Of a stretch of DNA of 64,000 bases, positions 1 through 8,015 are shown piece after piece; position 1 is the stretch's first letter, and each line of letters starts with the position of its first letter. The DNA comes from Ectopseudomonas khazarica (GTDB taxonomy: Bacteria > Pseudomonadota > Gammaproteobacteria > Pseudomonadales > Pseudomonadaceae). The notes beneath the pieces are model-generated. The model made no database searches. It was not told the DNA's origin and worked only from the letters and a program-made list of their open reading frames with translations. The stretch is from positions 124,001-188,000 of the forward strand of contig NZ_SBHZ01000009.1 in assembly GCF_004521985.1 (NCBI RefSeq), given 5' to 3'. The position numbers and the translations under genes are program-made.

Positions 1-1
1 C

Positions 2-1561
2 GCCAAGCGCCGTACGTTCGCCATCATTTCCCACCCGGACGCCGGTAAGACCACCATCACCGAGAAACTGCTGCTGATGGGCAAGGCCATCGAAGTCGCA
101 GGGACCGTGAAGTCGCGCAAGTCCGACCGCCATGCCACGTCCGACTGGATGGAGATGGAGAAGCAGCGCGGCATCTCCATCACCACCTCGGTGATGCAGT
201 TCCCCTACCGCGAGCACATGATCAACCTGCTCGACACCCCCGGCCACGAAGACTTCTCCGAAGACACCTACCGCACCCTGACCGCGGTGGACTCGGCGCT
301 GATGGTGCTCGACGGCGGCAAGGGCGTCGAGCCGCGGACCATCGCCCTGATGGATGTCTGCCGCCTGCGCGACACGCCCATCGTCAGCTTCATCAACAAA
401 CTCGACCGCGACATCCGCGACCCCATCGAGCTGCTCGACGAGATCGAGGCGGTGCTCAACATCAAGGCCGCGCCGATCACCTGGCCGATCGGCTGTTACA
501 AGGACTTCAAGGGCGTCTACCACCTGACTGGCGACTACATCATCGTCTACACCCCCGGTCACGGCCACGAGCGCACCGAAGCCAAGATCATCCAGAGCCT
601 CGACTCCGACGAGGCGCGCGCGCACCTCGGCGACATGTACGAGCGCTTCGTCGAAGAGCTGGAACTGGTCCAGGGGGCCTGCCACGAGTTCGACCCCGAG
701 GCCTTCCTCGAGGGCGCGATGACCCCGGTATTCTTCGGCACCGCACTGGGCAACTTCGGTGTCGACCATGTGCTCGACGCCGTGGTCGACTGGGCCCCGC
801 GCCCGCTGGCGCGCGTGGCCAACGAGCGCAGCGTGGAGCCGACCGAGGAGAAGTTCTCCGGCTTCGTGTTCAAGATTCAGGCGAACATGGACCCGAAACA
901 CCGCGACCGCATCGCCTTCATGCGCATCTGCTCGGGCAAGTACACCCAGGGCATGAAGATGCGCCACGCCCGCCTGGGCAAGGACGTGCGCGTCGGCGAC
1001 GCGCTGACCTTCTTCTCCAGCGAGCGTGAGCACCTGGAAGAGGCCTACGCCGGCGACATCATCGGCCTGCACAACCACGGCACCATCCAGATCGGCGACA
1101 CCTTCACCGAAGGCGAGAACCTCGGCTTCACCGGTATCCCGCACTTCGCCCCGGAACTGTTCCGCCGCGTACGCCTGAAGGACCCGCTGAAATCCAAGCA
1201 GCTGCGTCAGGGCCTGCAGGAACTGGCTGAGGAAGGCGCGACCCAGGTGTTCTTCCCCGAGCGCAACAACGACATCATCCTCGGTGCGGTCGGTGTGCTG
1301 CAGTTCGACGTGGTCGCCAGCCGTCTGAAAGAGGAATACAAGGTGGAATGCGCGTACGAGGCGATCAACGTCTGGTCCGCCCGCTGGATCGAATGCAGCG
1401 ACGAGAAGAAGCTCAAGGAATTCAAGGACAAGGCCTACGAGAACCTCGCCGTCGACGGCGGCGGCCACCTCACCTACCTGGCCCCGACCCGCGTCAACCT
1501 CAGCCTGATGGAAGAGCGCTGGCCGGAGGTGAAATTCCGCGCCACCCGTGAGCATCACTGA
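2..1561 (+). CDS. prfC: Peptide chain release factor 3 (5' end cut by window edge)
   Basis: RF3 is the translational GTPase that recycles RF1 and RF2 from the ribosome after peptide release. The reading frame is open from base 2, so the true start lies just outside the window. About 519 residues are visible against roughly 527 for the family, so only about ten N-terminal residues are missing. Visible GTPase motifs are the P-loop HPDAGKTT close to the left edge, [14 protein letters not shown] (G3) and NKLDRD (G4). The RF3-typical C-terminal region follows ([22 protein letters not shown]). The gene ends with TGA and is followed by repeat-rich intergenic DNA. EF-G is the nearest alternative, but the length and C-terminus fit RF3. 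Confidence 0.96.
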   Translation, partial: AKRRTFAIISHPDAGKTTITEKLLLMGKAIEVAGTVKSRKSDRHATSDWMEMEKQRGISITTSVMQFPYREHMINLLDTPGHEDFSEDTYRTLTAVDSALMVLDGGKGVEPRTIALMDVCRLRDTPIVSFINKLDRDIRDPIELLDEIEAVLNIKAAPITWPIGCYKDFKGVYHLTGDYIIVYTPGHGHERTEAKIIQSLDSDEARAHLGDMYERFVEELELVQGACHEFDPEAFLEGAMTPVFFGTALGNFGVDHVLDAVVDWAPRPLARVANERSVEPTEEKFSGFVFKIQANMDPKHRDRIAFMRICSGKYTQGMKMRHARLGKDVRVGDALTFFSSEREHLEEAYAGDIIGLHNHGTIQIGDTFTEGENLGFTGIPHFAPELFRRVRLKDPLKSKQLRQGLQELAEEGATQVFFPERNNDIILGAVGVLQFDVVASRLKEEYKVECAYEAINVWSARWIECSDEKKLKEFKDKAYENLAVDGGGHLTYLAPTRVNLSLMEERWPEVKFRATREHH

Positions 1562-1595
1562 TCGTCGCACTGCATAAGGCCAAAAACGTCGACCT

Positions 1596-1671
1596 GTAGG
1601 GTGGATGACGCTCTTCTCATCCACCGATGCGGTTGCAGGGTGGTGGATGGATGAAGCGTCATCCACCCTAC
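1596..1671. repeat. Long imperfect hairpin with perfect 16-bp arms
   Basis: GTAGGGTGGATGACGC at 1596-1611 is exactly reverse-complemented at 1656-1671, and related GGTGG/GGATG words lie inside. It sits directly behind prfC. It could act as a transcription terminator-like hairpin or be one more dispersed palindromic repeat; there is no T-run after it. Confidence 0.75.
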
Positions 1672-1680
1672 GCAACTGCA

Positions 1681-1750
1681 GAGGCCGGCTTGCCGGCGAT
1701 CAGGTTGTGTACCACCCTTGCCGATGATCGCCGGCAAGCCGGCTCCTACA
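1681..1750. repeat. REP pair (BIME-like) upstream of the transposase
   Basis: Two REP units face each other: GGCTTGCCGGCGATCA from 1687, and the reverse orientation TGATCGCCGGCAAGCC from 1725, ending in GGCTCCTACA. The same core (GTAGGAGCCGGCTTGCCGGCGATC) recurs at 2251, 3370, 9209, 11763 and 16831. This arrangement is typical of Pseudomonas REP doublets mobilised by RAYT proteins. Confidence 0.85.
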
Positions 1751-1772
1751 GCCCGACGTTGAGAAATCTGGA

Positions 1773-2240
1773 ATGGACTCCAGCCGCTTCAACCACCGTG
1801 GCCATGCCCTGCGCCATGGACGCGTCTCGGACCCCGGCCGCGCCTACCTGCTGACCACGGTCACCCATGAGCGACATCCCATCTTTCAGGACTGGCAGCT
1901 GGCCAGGCTGCTGATTGCAGAGATGCGCCGCCTGCATGAGCGGCAACTCGTCCAGTCACTCGCCTGGGTCGTCATGCCCGACCACCTGCACTGGCTCGTC
2001 CAGCTGCAGGAGACATCACTGGCCAAGCTGGTACTGCAGCTCAAGTCCCGTAGCGCCATTGCCATCAACAAGGCGCGTGAAACCAGCGGCCGTGTCTGGC
2101 AGAAGGGCTTTCACGACCACGCCCTGCGCCAGGAAGAAGACCTGGCCGCCACGGCACGCTACATCGTTGCCAACCCGCTACGCGCCGGTCTGGTGAAACG
2201 TGTCGGTGACTATCCCCACTGGGATGCGATCTGGCTGTAG
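1773..2240 (+). CDS. REP-associated tyrosine transposase (RAYT, IS200-like Y1 family)
   Basis: This 155-residue protein of the Y1 single-strand transposase superfamily is thought to recognise and spread REP hairpins. The HUH metal motif is seen as MPDHLHWL, followed by the RAYT signature GRVWQKGFHDHALR. The likely catalytic tyrosine is in ARYIVANPLRAGLV. It stands alone, bracketed by REP doublets at 1681-1750 and 2251-2313, the usual non-mobile single-copy setting of these domesticated transposases. The start is the first ATG after the left REP; no strong ribosome site is visible. The frame is intact, so the gene is probably functional. Confidence 0.9.
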   Translation: MDSSRFNHRGHALRHGRVSDPGRAYLLTTVTHERHPIFQDWQLARLLIAEMRRLHERQLVQSLAWVVMPDHLHWLVQLQETSLAKLVLQLKSRSAIAINKARETSGRVWQKGFHDHALRQEEDLAATARYIVANPLRAGLVKRVGDYPHWDAIWL

Positions 2241-2250
2241 TGCCTCTGCT

Positions 2251-2313
2251 GTAGGAGCCGGCTTGCCGGCGATCATGGCGACGAAAGCGCATCGCCCGCA
2301 AGCGGGCTCCTAC
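2251..2313. repeat. REP pair downstream of the transposase
   Basis: It begins GTAGGAGCCGGCTTGCCGGCGATC and closes with a variant inverted unit (GCCCGCAAGCGGGCTCCTAC). The right end overlaps the stop codon of the minus-strand ATPase gene at 2310-2312, so the repeat forms the very 3' end of that gene. Confidence 0.85.
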
Positions 2314-3344
2314 CAGGAGTGCGGCGTTACCTGCAAGCGATCGTGGTCGCAGGTACAGAGCAATCGTGCCGTGCTCGGCTCTGCCAGCAGGCACTCGGCG
2401 ATCGCCGGTTCCAGTTCGGTACGTATTCGACGCGCCAGGGCGCGGGCGCCGAAACGTACATCGTGCTCACGGCACAACCAGGCGCGGGAGCTCGGCTCCA
2501 GGTGCAGCGAACGGCCCTGGCGCGCAAGGCGCTGGCCAAGCTTGTCCAGTTCGATCTCCAGCAAGGCGTCCAGCCAGCGTTCGTCGACCCGCTCGAACAC
2601 CAGGATGCGGTCGATACGGTTGAGCCATTCCGGCTCGAAACGCTGGTGCAGCACCTGCTCCAGCAGCGCCGCCTCCCCCTTCGGTGCCAGGCCCAGCCAG
2701 CGCCGCCAGCCACGACCGAAGCGCTCACGGTAGCGCTGCGCCTGCTGCGCCCCGACATTGCTGGTCATGAAGATCAGGCTGTTGCGGAAATCCAGGGTGC
2801 GGCTGCCGGCCGTCAGGGTCAGCCGGCCATGTTCGAGAATGCCGAGCAGGCTGCGCAGCACTTCCGGGCTGGCCTTCTCCAGCTCGTCGAACAGCACGAT
2901 ACCGGGTCGCCCGAAACTGCCGGCGATGGCTTCGCCATCGAACAGCGTGGTGCCCTCCTTGCTGCCGACGTAACCCGGTGGCGCGCCGGTCAACGCCGCA
3001 GCGTAATGCTCCTGGGCCAGGGTGTGCATGTCGATGCGGCACATCGCGTCGGCGCGGCCGTGAATGGCCTGGGCCAGCAGGCGCACGATCTCGGTCTTGC
3101 CGACACCGGTCGGGCCCATGAACAGGTTGACCGCCAAAGGCCGCTCGCGCTCACCGATGTCGACCTTGACCACCTTGAGCATGGACTCGACCTGCGCCAG
3201 CACGGCGTCCTGGCCGACGATGCGCGAGCGCAGCAACGCCATGACCACTGCCGGCTCGAAGAGGAAACGCGACTGCAGGCGAGCAACGCCCTGTTCATCC
3301 AGACGTTCGCGGTTGCTGTCGATCAGGTCGTTGGCGAAGGGCAT
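2310..3344 (-). CDS. amiB: AAA+ ATPase of the ClpA/ClpB type, AmiB-like
   Basis: This 344-residue protein holds a single AAA+ module of the Clp family. It shows Walker A GPTGVGKTE, the pore-loop region YVGSKEGTTLF, Walker B IVLFDELEKA and sensor-1 FMTSNVG. A ClpB-D2-small-like C-terminal domain (WLNRIDRILVF, RFGARALARRIRTELEP) follows. There is no N-terminal Clp domain and no first AAA module. In P. aeruginosa the amidase gene amiE is followed by amiB, an ATPase with chaperone similarity and unclear role; here too it lies directly behind amiE on the same strand (55-base gap containing a REP). It may remodel or assemble amidase, but that is inference. The stop codon lies within a REP element. 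Confidence 0.75.
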   Translation of the reverse strand: MPFANDLIDSNRERLDEQGVARLQSRFLFEPAVVMALLRSRIVGQDAVLAQVESMLKVVKVDIGERERPLAVNLFMGPTGVGKTEIVRLLAQAIHGRADAMCRIDMHTLAQEHYAAALTGAPPGYVGSKEGTTLFDGEAIAGSFGRPGIVLFDELEKASPEVLRSLLGILEHGRLTLTAGSRTLDFRNSLIFMTSNVGAQQAQRYRERFGRGWRRWLGLAPKGEAALLEQVLHQRFEPEWLNRIDRILVFERVDERWLDALLEIELDKLGQRLARQGRSLHLEPSSRAWLCREHDVRFGARALARRIRTELEPAIAECLLAEPSTARLLCTCDHDRLQVTPHSW

Positions 3345-3369
3345 CTCGTTTATTCCACAGAGACAAAGG

Positions 3370-3402
3370 CATCGCCGGCAAGCCGGCTCCTGCGGGCGAT
3401 CA
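3370..3402. repeat. Single REP unit between amiE and the ATPase gene
   Basis: The sequence reads ATCGCCGGCAAGCCGGCTCC followed by TGCGGGCGATCA. Its last three bases form the amiE stop codon on the minus strand. A hairpin here could lower expression of the downstream ATPase relative to amiE. Confidence 0.75.
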
Positions 3403-4443
3403 GCCAGCCGTGCGTTCCTTGCCCGGATGCGGCAGCTCTGCCACCGGGCAGTCGGCCACGCCGATGGTCGAGCGGGTCATCTTCTCCACATCCTCCTGGG
3501 CCTTCTGCGCGTCCAACACCCAGGTGCGGTAGAACTCGAACGGGCAGTCGGCCACGCCCTTGTCGCCATCCCCGGAGTTGTAGACGCCGGTGTAGCCACG
3601 GTGCAGCAGCTTGAACAGGTGGTTCTGCGACTGGTCATTGGCCCGTGCATCGCGGATCTGCGACACCGACAGCTGGGCGTACTGGATGCCCATTTCCTCC
3701 TCGCCGCACTCGCCCAGGGTGCGCCCGTCGAAACCGATCAACGCGGAGTGGCCGAAGTAGCTGTACACACCGTCGAAGCCGCTGGCGTTGGCCACCGCCA
3801 CATAGCAGTTGTTGGCCCAGGCCATGGTCTTGGCCATCAGCACCTGCTGCTCCTTGGCCGGGTACATATAGCCCTGGCAGCGCACGATCAGCTCGGCGCC
3901 CTTCATCGCGCAGTCGCGCCAGATTTCCGGGTAGTTGCCGTCATCGCAGATGATCAGGCTGATCTTCATGCCCTTGGGGCCAGTGGAGACATAGGTGCGG
4001 TCACCCGGATACCAGCCCTCGATGGGGCACCAGGGAATGCACTTGCGGTACTTCTGCACGATCTCGCCCTGGTCATCGATCAGGACGAGGGTGTTGTAGG
4101 GCGCCTTGTGCGGATGCTCTTCGTGGCGCTCGCCAGTGAGCGAGAAGATGCCCCAGGTTTTCGCCTCGCGGCAGGCGGCGGAGAAGATCGCGGTCTCCTC
4201 GCCGGGGATGGCGGCGGCGGTGGCCATCATCTCGTCCCTGTCGTACATGATGCCCATGGTGCTGTACTCGGGGAACACCACCAGGTCCATGCCGGGCAGG
4301 CCGAGCTTCATGCCCTTGATCATCTCGGCGATCTTGCGCGCGTTGTCGAGCACCTCGGCCTTGCTGTGCAGACGCGGCATCTTGTAGTTGACGACAGCAA
4401 CGCCGACGGTATCGGGGCTGCTGGAAATGTCGCCGTGGCGCAT
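3400..4443 (-). CDS. amiE: Aliphatic amidase (acylamide amidohydrolase)
   Basis: AmiE hydrolyses short-chain amides such as acetamide and propionamide to the acid and ammonia in the cytoplasm. The 347-residue protein matches P. aeruginosa AmiE (346 residues) nearly throughout, from MRHGDISSS onward. The nitrilase-superfamily triad is present as Glu59 (VVFPEYS), Lys134 ([10 protein letters not shown]) and Cys166 ([11 protein letters not shown]). The start has an AAGGAG ribosome site. It lies downstream of fmdB and shares the strand of the amide importer, which would feed it substrate. A hairpin repeat lies just upstream (4465-4532). The classical amiC/amiR regulators are not beside it; the two-component pair at 11882-15959 probably replaces them. 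Confidence 0.97.
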   Translation of the reverse strand: MRHGDISSSPDTVGVAVVNYKMPRLHSKAEVLDNARKIAEMIKGMKLGLPGMDLVVFPEYSTMGIMYDRDEMMATAAAIPGEETAIFSAACREAKTWGIFSLTGERHEEHPHKAPYNTLVLIDDQGEIVQKYRKCIPWCPIEGWYPGDRTYVSTGPKGMKISLIICDDGNYPEIWRDCAMKGAELIVRCQGYMYPAKEQQVLMAKTMAWANNCYVAVANASGFDGVYSYFGHSALIGFDGRTLGECGEEEMGIQYAQLSVSQIRDARANDQSQNHLFKLLHRGYTGVYNSGDGDKGVADCPFEFYRTWVLDAQKAQEDVEKMTRSTIGVADCPVAELPHPGKERTAG

Positions 4444-4464
4444 GGAAAACTCTCCTTAGCCGCA

Positions 4465-4532
4465 AGCGACAAGCTGCAAGCCTCAAGCAAGAGCGCGCTC
4501 TGCTTGCCGCTTGTGGCTTGCAGCTTGTCGCT
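4465..4532. repeat. Perfect 18-bp inverted repeat between fmdB and amiE
   Basis: AGCGACAAGCTGCAAGCC (4465-4482) is exactly reverse-complemented at 4515-4532, with a 32-base loop containing further AAGC/GCTT words. A related, less perfect copy lies at 10216-10291 between urtB and urtA. It lies in the presumed operon leader of amiE and would fold strongly in mRNA. Confidence 0.85.
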
Positions 4533-4537
4533 GCTGT

Positions 4538-4885
4538 TTAGTGACTGATCATCCACGGCCGTGCCGATGGGCTGGCCTTGAGGCCGTGCGGGTTGGCCTT
4601 GGTGCGCTGCACCGGCTTGCTCGGGCCGCAGCAGCTGCAACCGGCCGGATGCTTGCGGCTGGCCTTGTACTCGTCGAGATTCATCGGCGCGTTGGCGCTG
4701 CGCTCGTTGCTTTCATGGGCGCGGCGCTGGCTGCCCGGCAGGGTCGACAGGCCCGGCGCGCTGAGGATCACCCGCTCGCTGGCGGTGTCGCAGTACGGGC
4801 AGGCGCAGGCCTGGTCGCGCTCGGCCATTGGCCGCAGCACGGTGAAGTCGCCGCAGTGCGGGCAGTCGTATTCGTAGATGGGCAT
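4538..4885 (-). CDS. fmdB: FmdB-family zinc-ribbon protein
   Basis: The 115-residue protein opens with the FmdB zinc ribbon MPIYEYDCPHCGDF, with a second CxxC pair at CPYCDTASE. A further cysteine cluster (HPAGCSCCGPS) lies in the C-terminal half. In Methylophilus, FmdB is a proposed regulator of formamidase; its biochemical role is not settled. The start at 4885 has a GAGGAA site, and longer upstream frames run into repeat DNA. It follows fmdA on the same strand, with a pyrimidine-rich hairpin repeat in the 59-base gap. Confidence 0.88.
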   Translation of the reverse strand: MPIYEYDCPHCGDFTVLRPMAERDQACACPYCDTASERVILSAPGLSTLPGSQRRAHESNERSANAPMNLDEYKASRKHPAGCSCCGPSKPVQRTKANPHGLKASPSARPWMISH

Positions 4886-4910
4886 GACGGCATTCCTCGA
4901 AAGACCAGGG

Positions 4911-4940
4911 CCCCTCCCCCGCATGCAGGAGAGGGGGAGT
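4911..4940. repeat. CCCCTCCCCC / GAGAGGGGGA hairpin between fmdA and fmdB
   Basis: CCCCTCCCCC and GAGAGGGGGA arms surround GCATGCAG. It belongs to a CCCTCTCCC-type repeat family also seen at 6381-6484 and 54984-55029. Confidence 0.65.
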
Positions 4941-4944
4941 GGCA

Positions 4945-6174
4945 TCACTTGTCGTAGGCGATGGGCATGTCGATGCTGCCGTCGAGGAACCGGGTCGGGC
5001 CGCTGGCGCTGGGGTTGATGTCGAACTCGAAGATATCGGTCGGCAACCACAGCGTGGCGCAGGCGTTGGGGATGTCGACCACCCCGCTGATATGCCCCTG
5101 CACCGGTGCCGAACCCAGCAGCGAGTAACCCTGCGCGCCGCTGTAGCCGAACTTCTTCAGGTAGTTGATGGCGTTCAGGCAGGCCTGCTTGTAGGCCAGG
5201 TTGACGTCGAGGTAGTGCTGCTTGCCGTCGTCGTCCACCGAGATGCCTTCGAAGATCAGGAAGTTGTTGTAGGTGGGCACGATCGGGCTGGGTTTGAAGA
5301 TCGGGTTCTTGATGCCGTACTTGGCCATGCCGCCCTTGATCAGCTCGACCTTCATGTGCACCCAGCCGGCCATCTCGATGGCGCCGCAGAAGGTGATCTC
5401 GCCATCGCCCTGGCTGAAGTGCAGATCACCGACCGACAGGCCGGCGCCGTCGACGTAGACCGGGAAGAAGATCTTCGAACCGCGCGACAGGTCCTTGATG
5501 TCGCAGTTGCCGCCATGCTCGCGTGGCGGCACGGTACGCGCGCCGGTGGCGGCGGCCATGTCGCGGGCATCGCCCTTGAGCTTGCCCATGTGTGCTGTGG
5601 AGGCGAACGGCGGGTTGGCCAGCGGCGGTACGCGGGTCGGGTTGGTGTCGATCAGCGCCTGCTCGCGCTTGTTCCAGTCGGCGAGCATCTTGTGGTCCGG
5701 CAGGCAGCCGATCAGGCCGGGGTGGATCAGGCCGGCGAAGCGCACGCCGGGGATGTGCCGGCTCTTGGTGAACATGCCCTCGAAGTCCCAGATCGACTTC
5801 TGCGCCGCCGGGAAGTGATCGGTGAGGAAGCCGCCGCCATTGCTCTGCGAGAAGAAACCGTTGAAGCCCCAGAGCATGTCCTGCTTGGCGCCGATGTCGA
5901 GCAGTTCGACGATCAGCAGATCGCCCGGCTCGGCCCCTTTCACGCCCACCGGACCGGACAGGTAGTGCACGGTGGAGAGGTCGACGTCGCGCACGTCCGA
6001 GGCATCGTCATCGTTCTTGATCGCGCCGCCGGTCCAGTCGTAGGTCTCGAGGATGAAGTCATCGCCCGGATTGACCCAGCAGGCCATCGGGATGTCCGGG
6101 TGCCAGCGGTTGTGGACTTGCTCGTTCTCGGTGGCGGCCTGGTTGAGGTCGACCTTGATCAGGGTATCGGTCAT
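4945..6174 (-). CDS. fmdA: Formamidase / acetamidase (FmdA family)
   Basis: FmdA hydrolyses formamide to formate and ammonia. The 409-residue length fits the Methylophilus enzyme (about 406). Family segments visible include HNRWHPDIPMACWVNPGDD, LSGPVGVKGAEPGDLLIVE and the region GAIEMAGWVHMKVELIKGG. The start at 6174 is chosen for its upstream GGAG and because the family begins MTDTLIKVDLNQ; the longer frame adds an unrelated tail. Its upstream region carries the same 7-2-7 inverted repeat as urtA, so it probably has its own regulated promoter within the amide locus. Confidence 0.94.
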   Translation of the reverse strand: MTDTLIKVDLNQAATENEQVHNRWHPDIPMACWVNPGDDFILETYDWTGGAIKNDDDASDVRDVDLSTVHYLSGPVGVKGAEPGDLLIVELLDIGAKQDMLWGFNGFFSQSNGGGFLTDHFPAAQKSIWDFEGMFTKSRHIPGVRFAGLIHPGLIGCLPDHKMLADWNKREQALIDTNPTRVPPLANPPFASTAHMGKLKGDARDMAAATGARTVPPREHGGNCDIKDLSRGSKIFFPVYVDGAGLSVGDLHFSQGDGEITFCGAIEMAGWVHMKVELIKGGMAKYGIKNPIFKPSPIVPTYNNFLIFEGISVDDDGKQHYLDVNLAYKQACLNAINYLKKFGYSGAQGYSLLGSAPVQGHISGVVDIPNACATLWLPTDIFEFDINPSASGPTRFLDGSIDMPIAYDK

Positions 6175-6261
6175 GACAAAGCTCCATGGGACCTGTGAGG
6201 AATGCCGGCCGCTGTGTGCCGGGTACGCAGCCAGTCTCAAGCGCGCGGGGAAATCGGCAAA

Positions 6262-6277
6262 TACGTTGGATGACGTA
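6262..6277. promoter_or_regulatory. Candidate response-regulator operator upstream of fmdA
   Basis: TACGTTGGATGACGTA is an inverted repeat of heptamers with a GA spacer (7-2-7), centred about 95 bases upstream of the fmdA start. It differs at only two positions from TACGTCAGATGACGTA in front of urtA (11631-11646 read on the minus strand). NarL-type regulators bind TACnnnn heptamers in this spacing, and a NarL/LuxR-type regulator is encoded in the same locus. Binding itself is inferred. Confidence 0.6.
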
Positions 6278-6380
6278 TGCCCGGAACGCCGACCTTACGG
6301 GGCCTGCAGGCATTTTTCGCGGACGCGAAAAAGCGGCCACTGCATGGAGAACACAGTGACCGTAAAGCGGGAGCCACTAC

Positions 6381-6484
6381 CCTCTCCCCCAACCCCTCTC
6401 CCATGAATGGGAGAGGGGGAGCAGCACGCGGTGCGAAATGGCACACCGCCCAACAGTCCCCTCTCCCGCTTGCGGGAGAGGGTT
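6381..6484. repeat. Double CCCTCTCCC hairpin repeat between urtE and fmdA
   Basis: Two hairpins lie in tandem: CCCCTCTCCCATGAATGGGAGAGGGG near 6394-6419 (given here as its two arms) and CCCCTCTCCCGCTTGCGGGAGAGGG near 6459-6482. They fill much of the 328-base gap between urtE and fmdA and could terminate or attenuate read-through from the importer genes. Confidence 0.75.
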
Positions 6485-6502
6485 AGGGAGAGGGCAAGAA
6501 AG

Positions 6503-7192
6503 TCACACCGACAGATAACGACTGATGCTCGCCTCGTCGACCTGGTCGCGGCTCTCCTCGACCACGAACTTGCCCTTCTCGATGACCAGGAAGCGGTCGG
6601 CGATTTCCATGGTGAACGACAGCACCTGCTCGGAGACGACGATGGTCAGGTCGCGCATGTTGCGGATCTCCTTCAGGCTGCGGGCGATGTCCTTGATGAT
6701 CGACGGCTGGATGCCCTCGGTCGGCTCGTCGAGCAGCAGCACCTTGGGATTGGTCGCCAGCGCCCGGGCGATGGCCAGCTGTTGCTGCTGGCCACCGGAC
6801 AGGTTGCCGCCCTTGCGGTGGCGCATGTCATGCAGCACCGGGAACAGCGCATAGAGGTCATCCGGTACCTTGCCGCCGGCGGAGGCCGGCAGGCCGGTCT
6901 GGATGTTCTCCAGCACGGTCATGTGCGAGAAGATCATCCGCCCCTGTGGCACGTAGGCGATGCCGCTCTCTACCCGCTGGTGGGTTTCCAGCTGCGACAC
7001 GTCCTTGCCATCGACGCGGATCTGCCCGCCCCATTGCGGCAGGATGCCCATCAGGCTCTTGAACAGGGTGGTCTTGCCCATGCCGTTGCGGCCCATCACC
7101 GCGACGATTTCCTTCTTCGCCACATCGAGGTTGAGTTCATGGAGGATCTGGCTCTGGCCATAGCCCGAGGCGAGGTTGCTGATCTGGAACAT
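6503..7192 (-). CDS. urtE: Urea/short-chain amide ABC importer, ATPase UrtE type
   Basis: This is the second ATP-binding subunit (LivF-like) of a urea/amide importer. It shows Walker A GRNGMGKTTL, signature LSGGQQQQLAIARAL, and Walker B VLLLDEPTEGIQPSII followed by the family-typical SEQ in place of the usual H-loop (IVVSEQVL). The start at 7192 has AAGGAG, and MFQISNLASGYG is the usual family beginning; an upstream ATG would add twelve residues. Length is 229 residues. It is the last of five importer genes in one direction. UrtE of true urea systems and the FmdE/F proteins of amide systems are closely related, so substrate is judged from the neighbours. Confidence 0.92.
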   Translation of the reverse strand: MFQISNLASGYGQSQILHELNLDVAKKEIVAVMGRNGMGKTTLFKSLMGILPQWGGQIRVDGKDVSQLETHQRVESGIAYVPQGRMIFSHMTVLENIQTGLPASAGGKVPDDLYALFPVLHDMRHRKGGNLSGGQQQQLAIARALATNPKVLLLDEPTEGIQPSIIKDIARSLKEIRNMRDLTIVVSEQVLSFTMEIADRFLVIEKGKFVVEESRDQVDEASISRYLSV

Positions 7193-7253
7193 AAATGACT
7201 CCTTGCTGGACATGCCCCCGGATTGCATCCGGGCTACAGATACGCGACCGGGA

Positions 7254-8015
7254 TCAATGCCCCAGGTACACCTCGATGACCTTGGGATTGCTCTGCACCG
7301 CCTCCATGCTGCCCTCGGCCAGCACCTTGCCCTGGTGCAGCACGGTGACGCGGTGGGCGATGCTCTTGACGAACTCCATGTCGTGCTCGATGACCAGCAC
7401 CGAGCGCCCCTGGCTGATACGGTTGAGCAACTCGGCCGTCGCCACCCGTTCGCTCACGCTCATGCCGGCCACCGGCTCGTCGAGCATCAGCAGCTGCGGG
7501 TCCTGCATCAGCAGCATGCCGATCTCCAGCCACTGCTTCTGCCCGTGGGAAAGCAGGTCGGCCTGGCGGTGCAGGTGTTCGCCGAGCATGATCTCCTGCG
7601 CCACCTGCTCGACCCGTTCGATCACCTCCCGCGAGCGCTTGAAGAACAGCGCGCCGAACACCTTGCGCCCGGCCGGATAGGACATCTCCAGGTTCTCGAA
7701 CACCGTCAGGTTCTCGTAGATCGACGGGTTCTGGAACTTGCGCCCGACGCCGGCACGCACGATGTCGTACTCGCGCATCCGGGTCAGCTCGCGCCCGTCG
7801 AAGTCGATGCTGCCGGCGGTGGCGCGGGTCTTGCCGCAGATCAGGTCGAGCACCGTGGTCTTGCCGGCCCCGTTGGGGCCGATCACCACATGCACCTCGT
7901 TGCGGTCGACATACAGATTGAGGTCGTTGACCGCCTTGAAGCCGTCGAAGGACACGGTCAGCCCCTCGATGGCCAGTACCGGCTTGGCGGCCTGGAAGCC
8001 TGCTGGGCTGTTCAT
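7254..8015 (-). CDS. urtD: Urea/short-chain amide ABC importer, ATPase UrtD type
   Basis: First ATP-binding subunit (LivG-like), 253 residues. It shows Walker A GPNGAGKTTVLDLICGKTRA, signature region LLSHGQKQWLEIGMLLMQ (LSHG, typical of UrtD) and Walker B QLLMLDEPVAGMS, with IEHDMEFVKSIAHRVTVLHQG after it. The start overlaps the end of urtC by four bases, indicating translational coupling. It pairs with UrtE on the cytoplasmic face of the permease. Confidence 0.94.
   Translation of the reverse strand: MNSPAGFQAAKPVLAIEGLTVSFDGFKAVNDLNLYVDRNEVHVVIGPNGAGKTTVLDLICGKTRATAGSIDFDGRELTRMREYDIVRAGVGRKFQNPSIYENLTVFENLEMSYPAGRKVFGALFFKRSREVIERVEQVAQEIMLGEHLHRQADLLSHGQKQWLEIGMLLMQDPQLLMLDEPVAGMSVSERVATAELLNRISQGRSVLVIEHDMEFVKSIAHRVTVLHQGKVLAEGSMEAVQSNPKVIEVYLGH

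Noticed and set aside
1681-2313. CRISPR-like repeated units
   Set aside because: Units are palindromic REP doublets in opposite orientation, without regular spacers or cas genes.
3064-4548. 494-codon plus-strand frame
   Set aside because: Antisense to amiE and the start of the AAA+ gene; Val/His-rich translation is an artefact of codon bias.
4939-6198. 419-codon plus-strand frame
   Set aside because: Exact antisense of fmdA, whose translation matches formamidase along its length.
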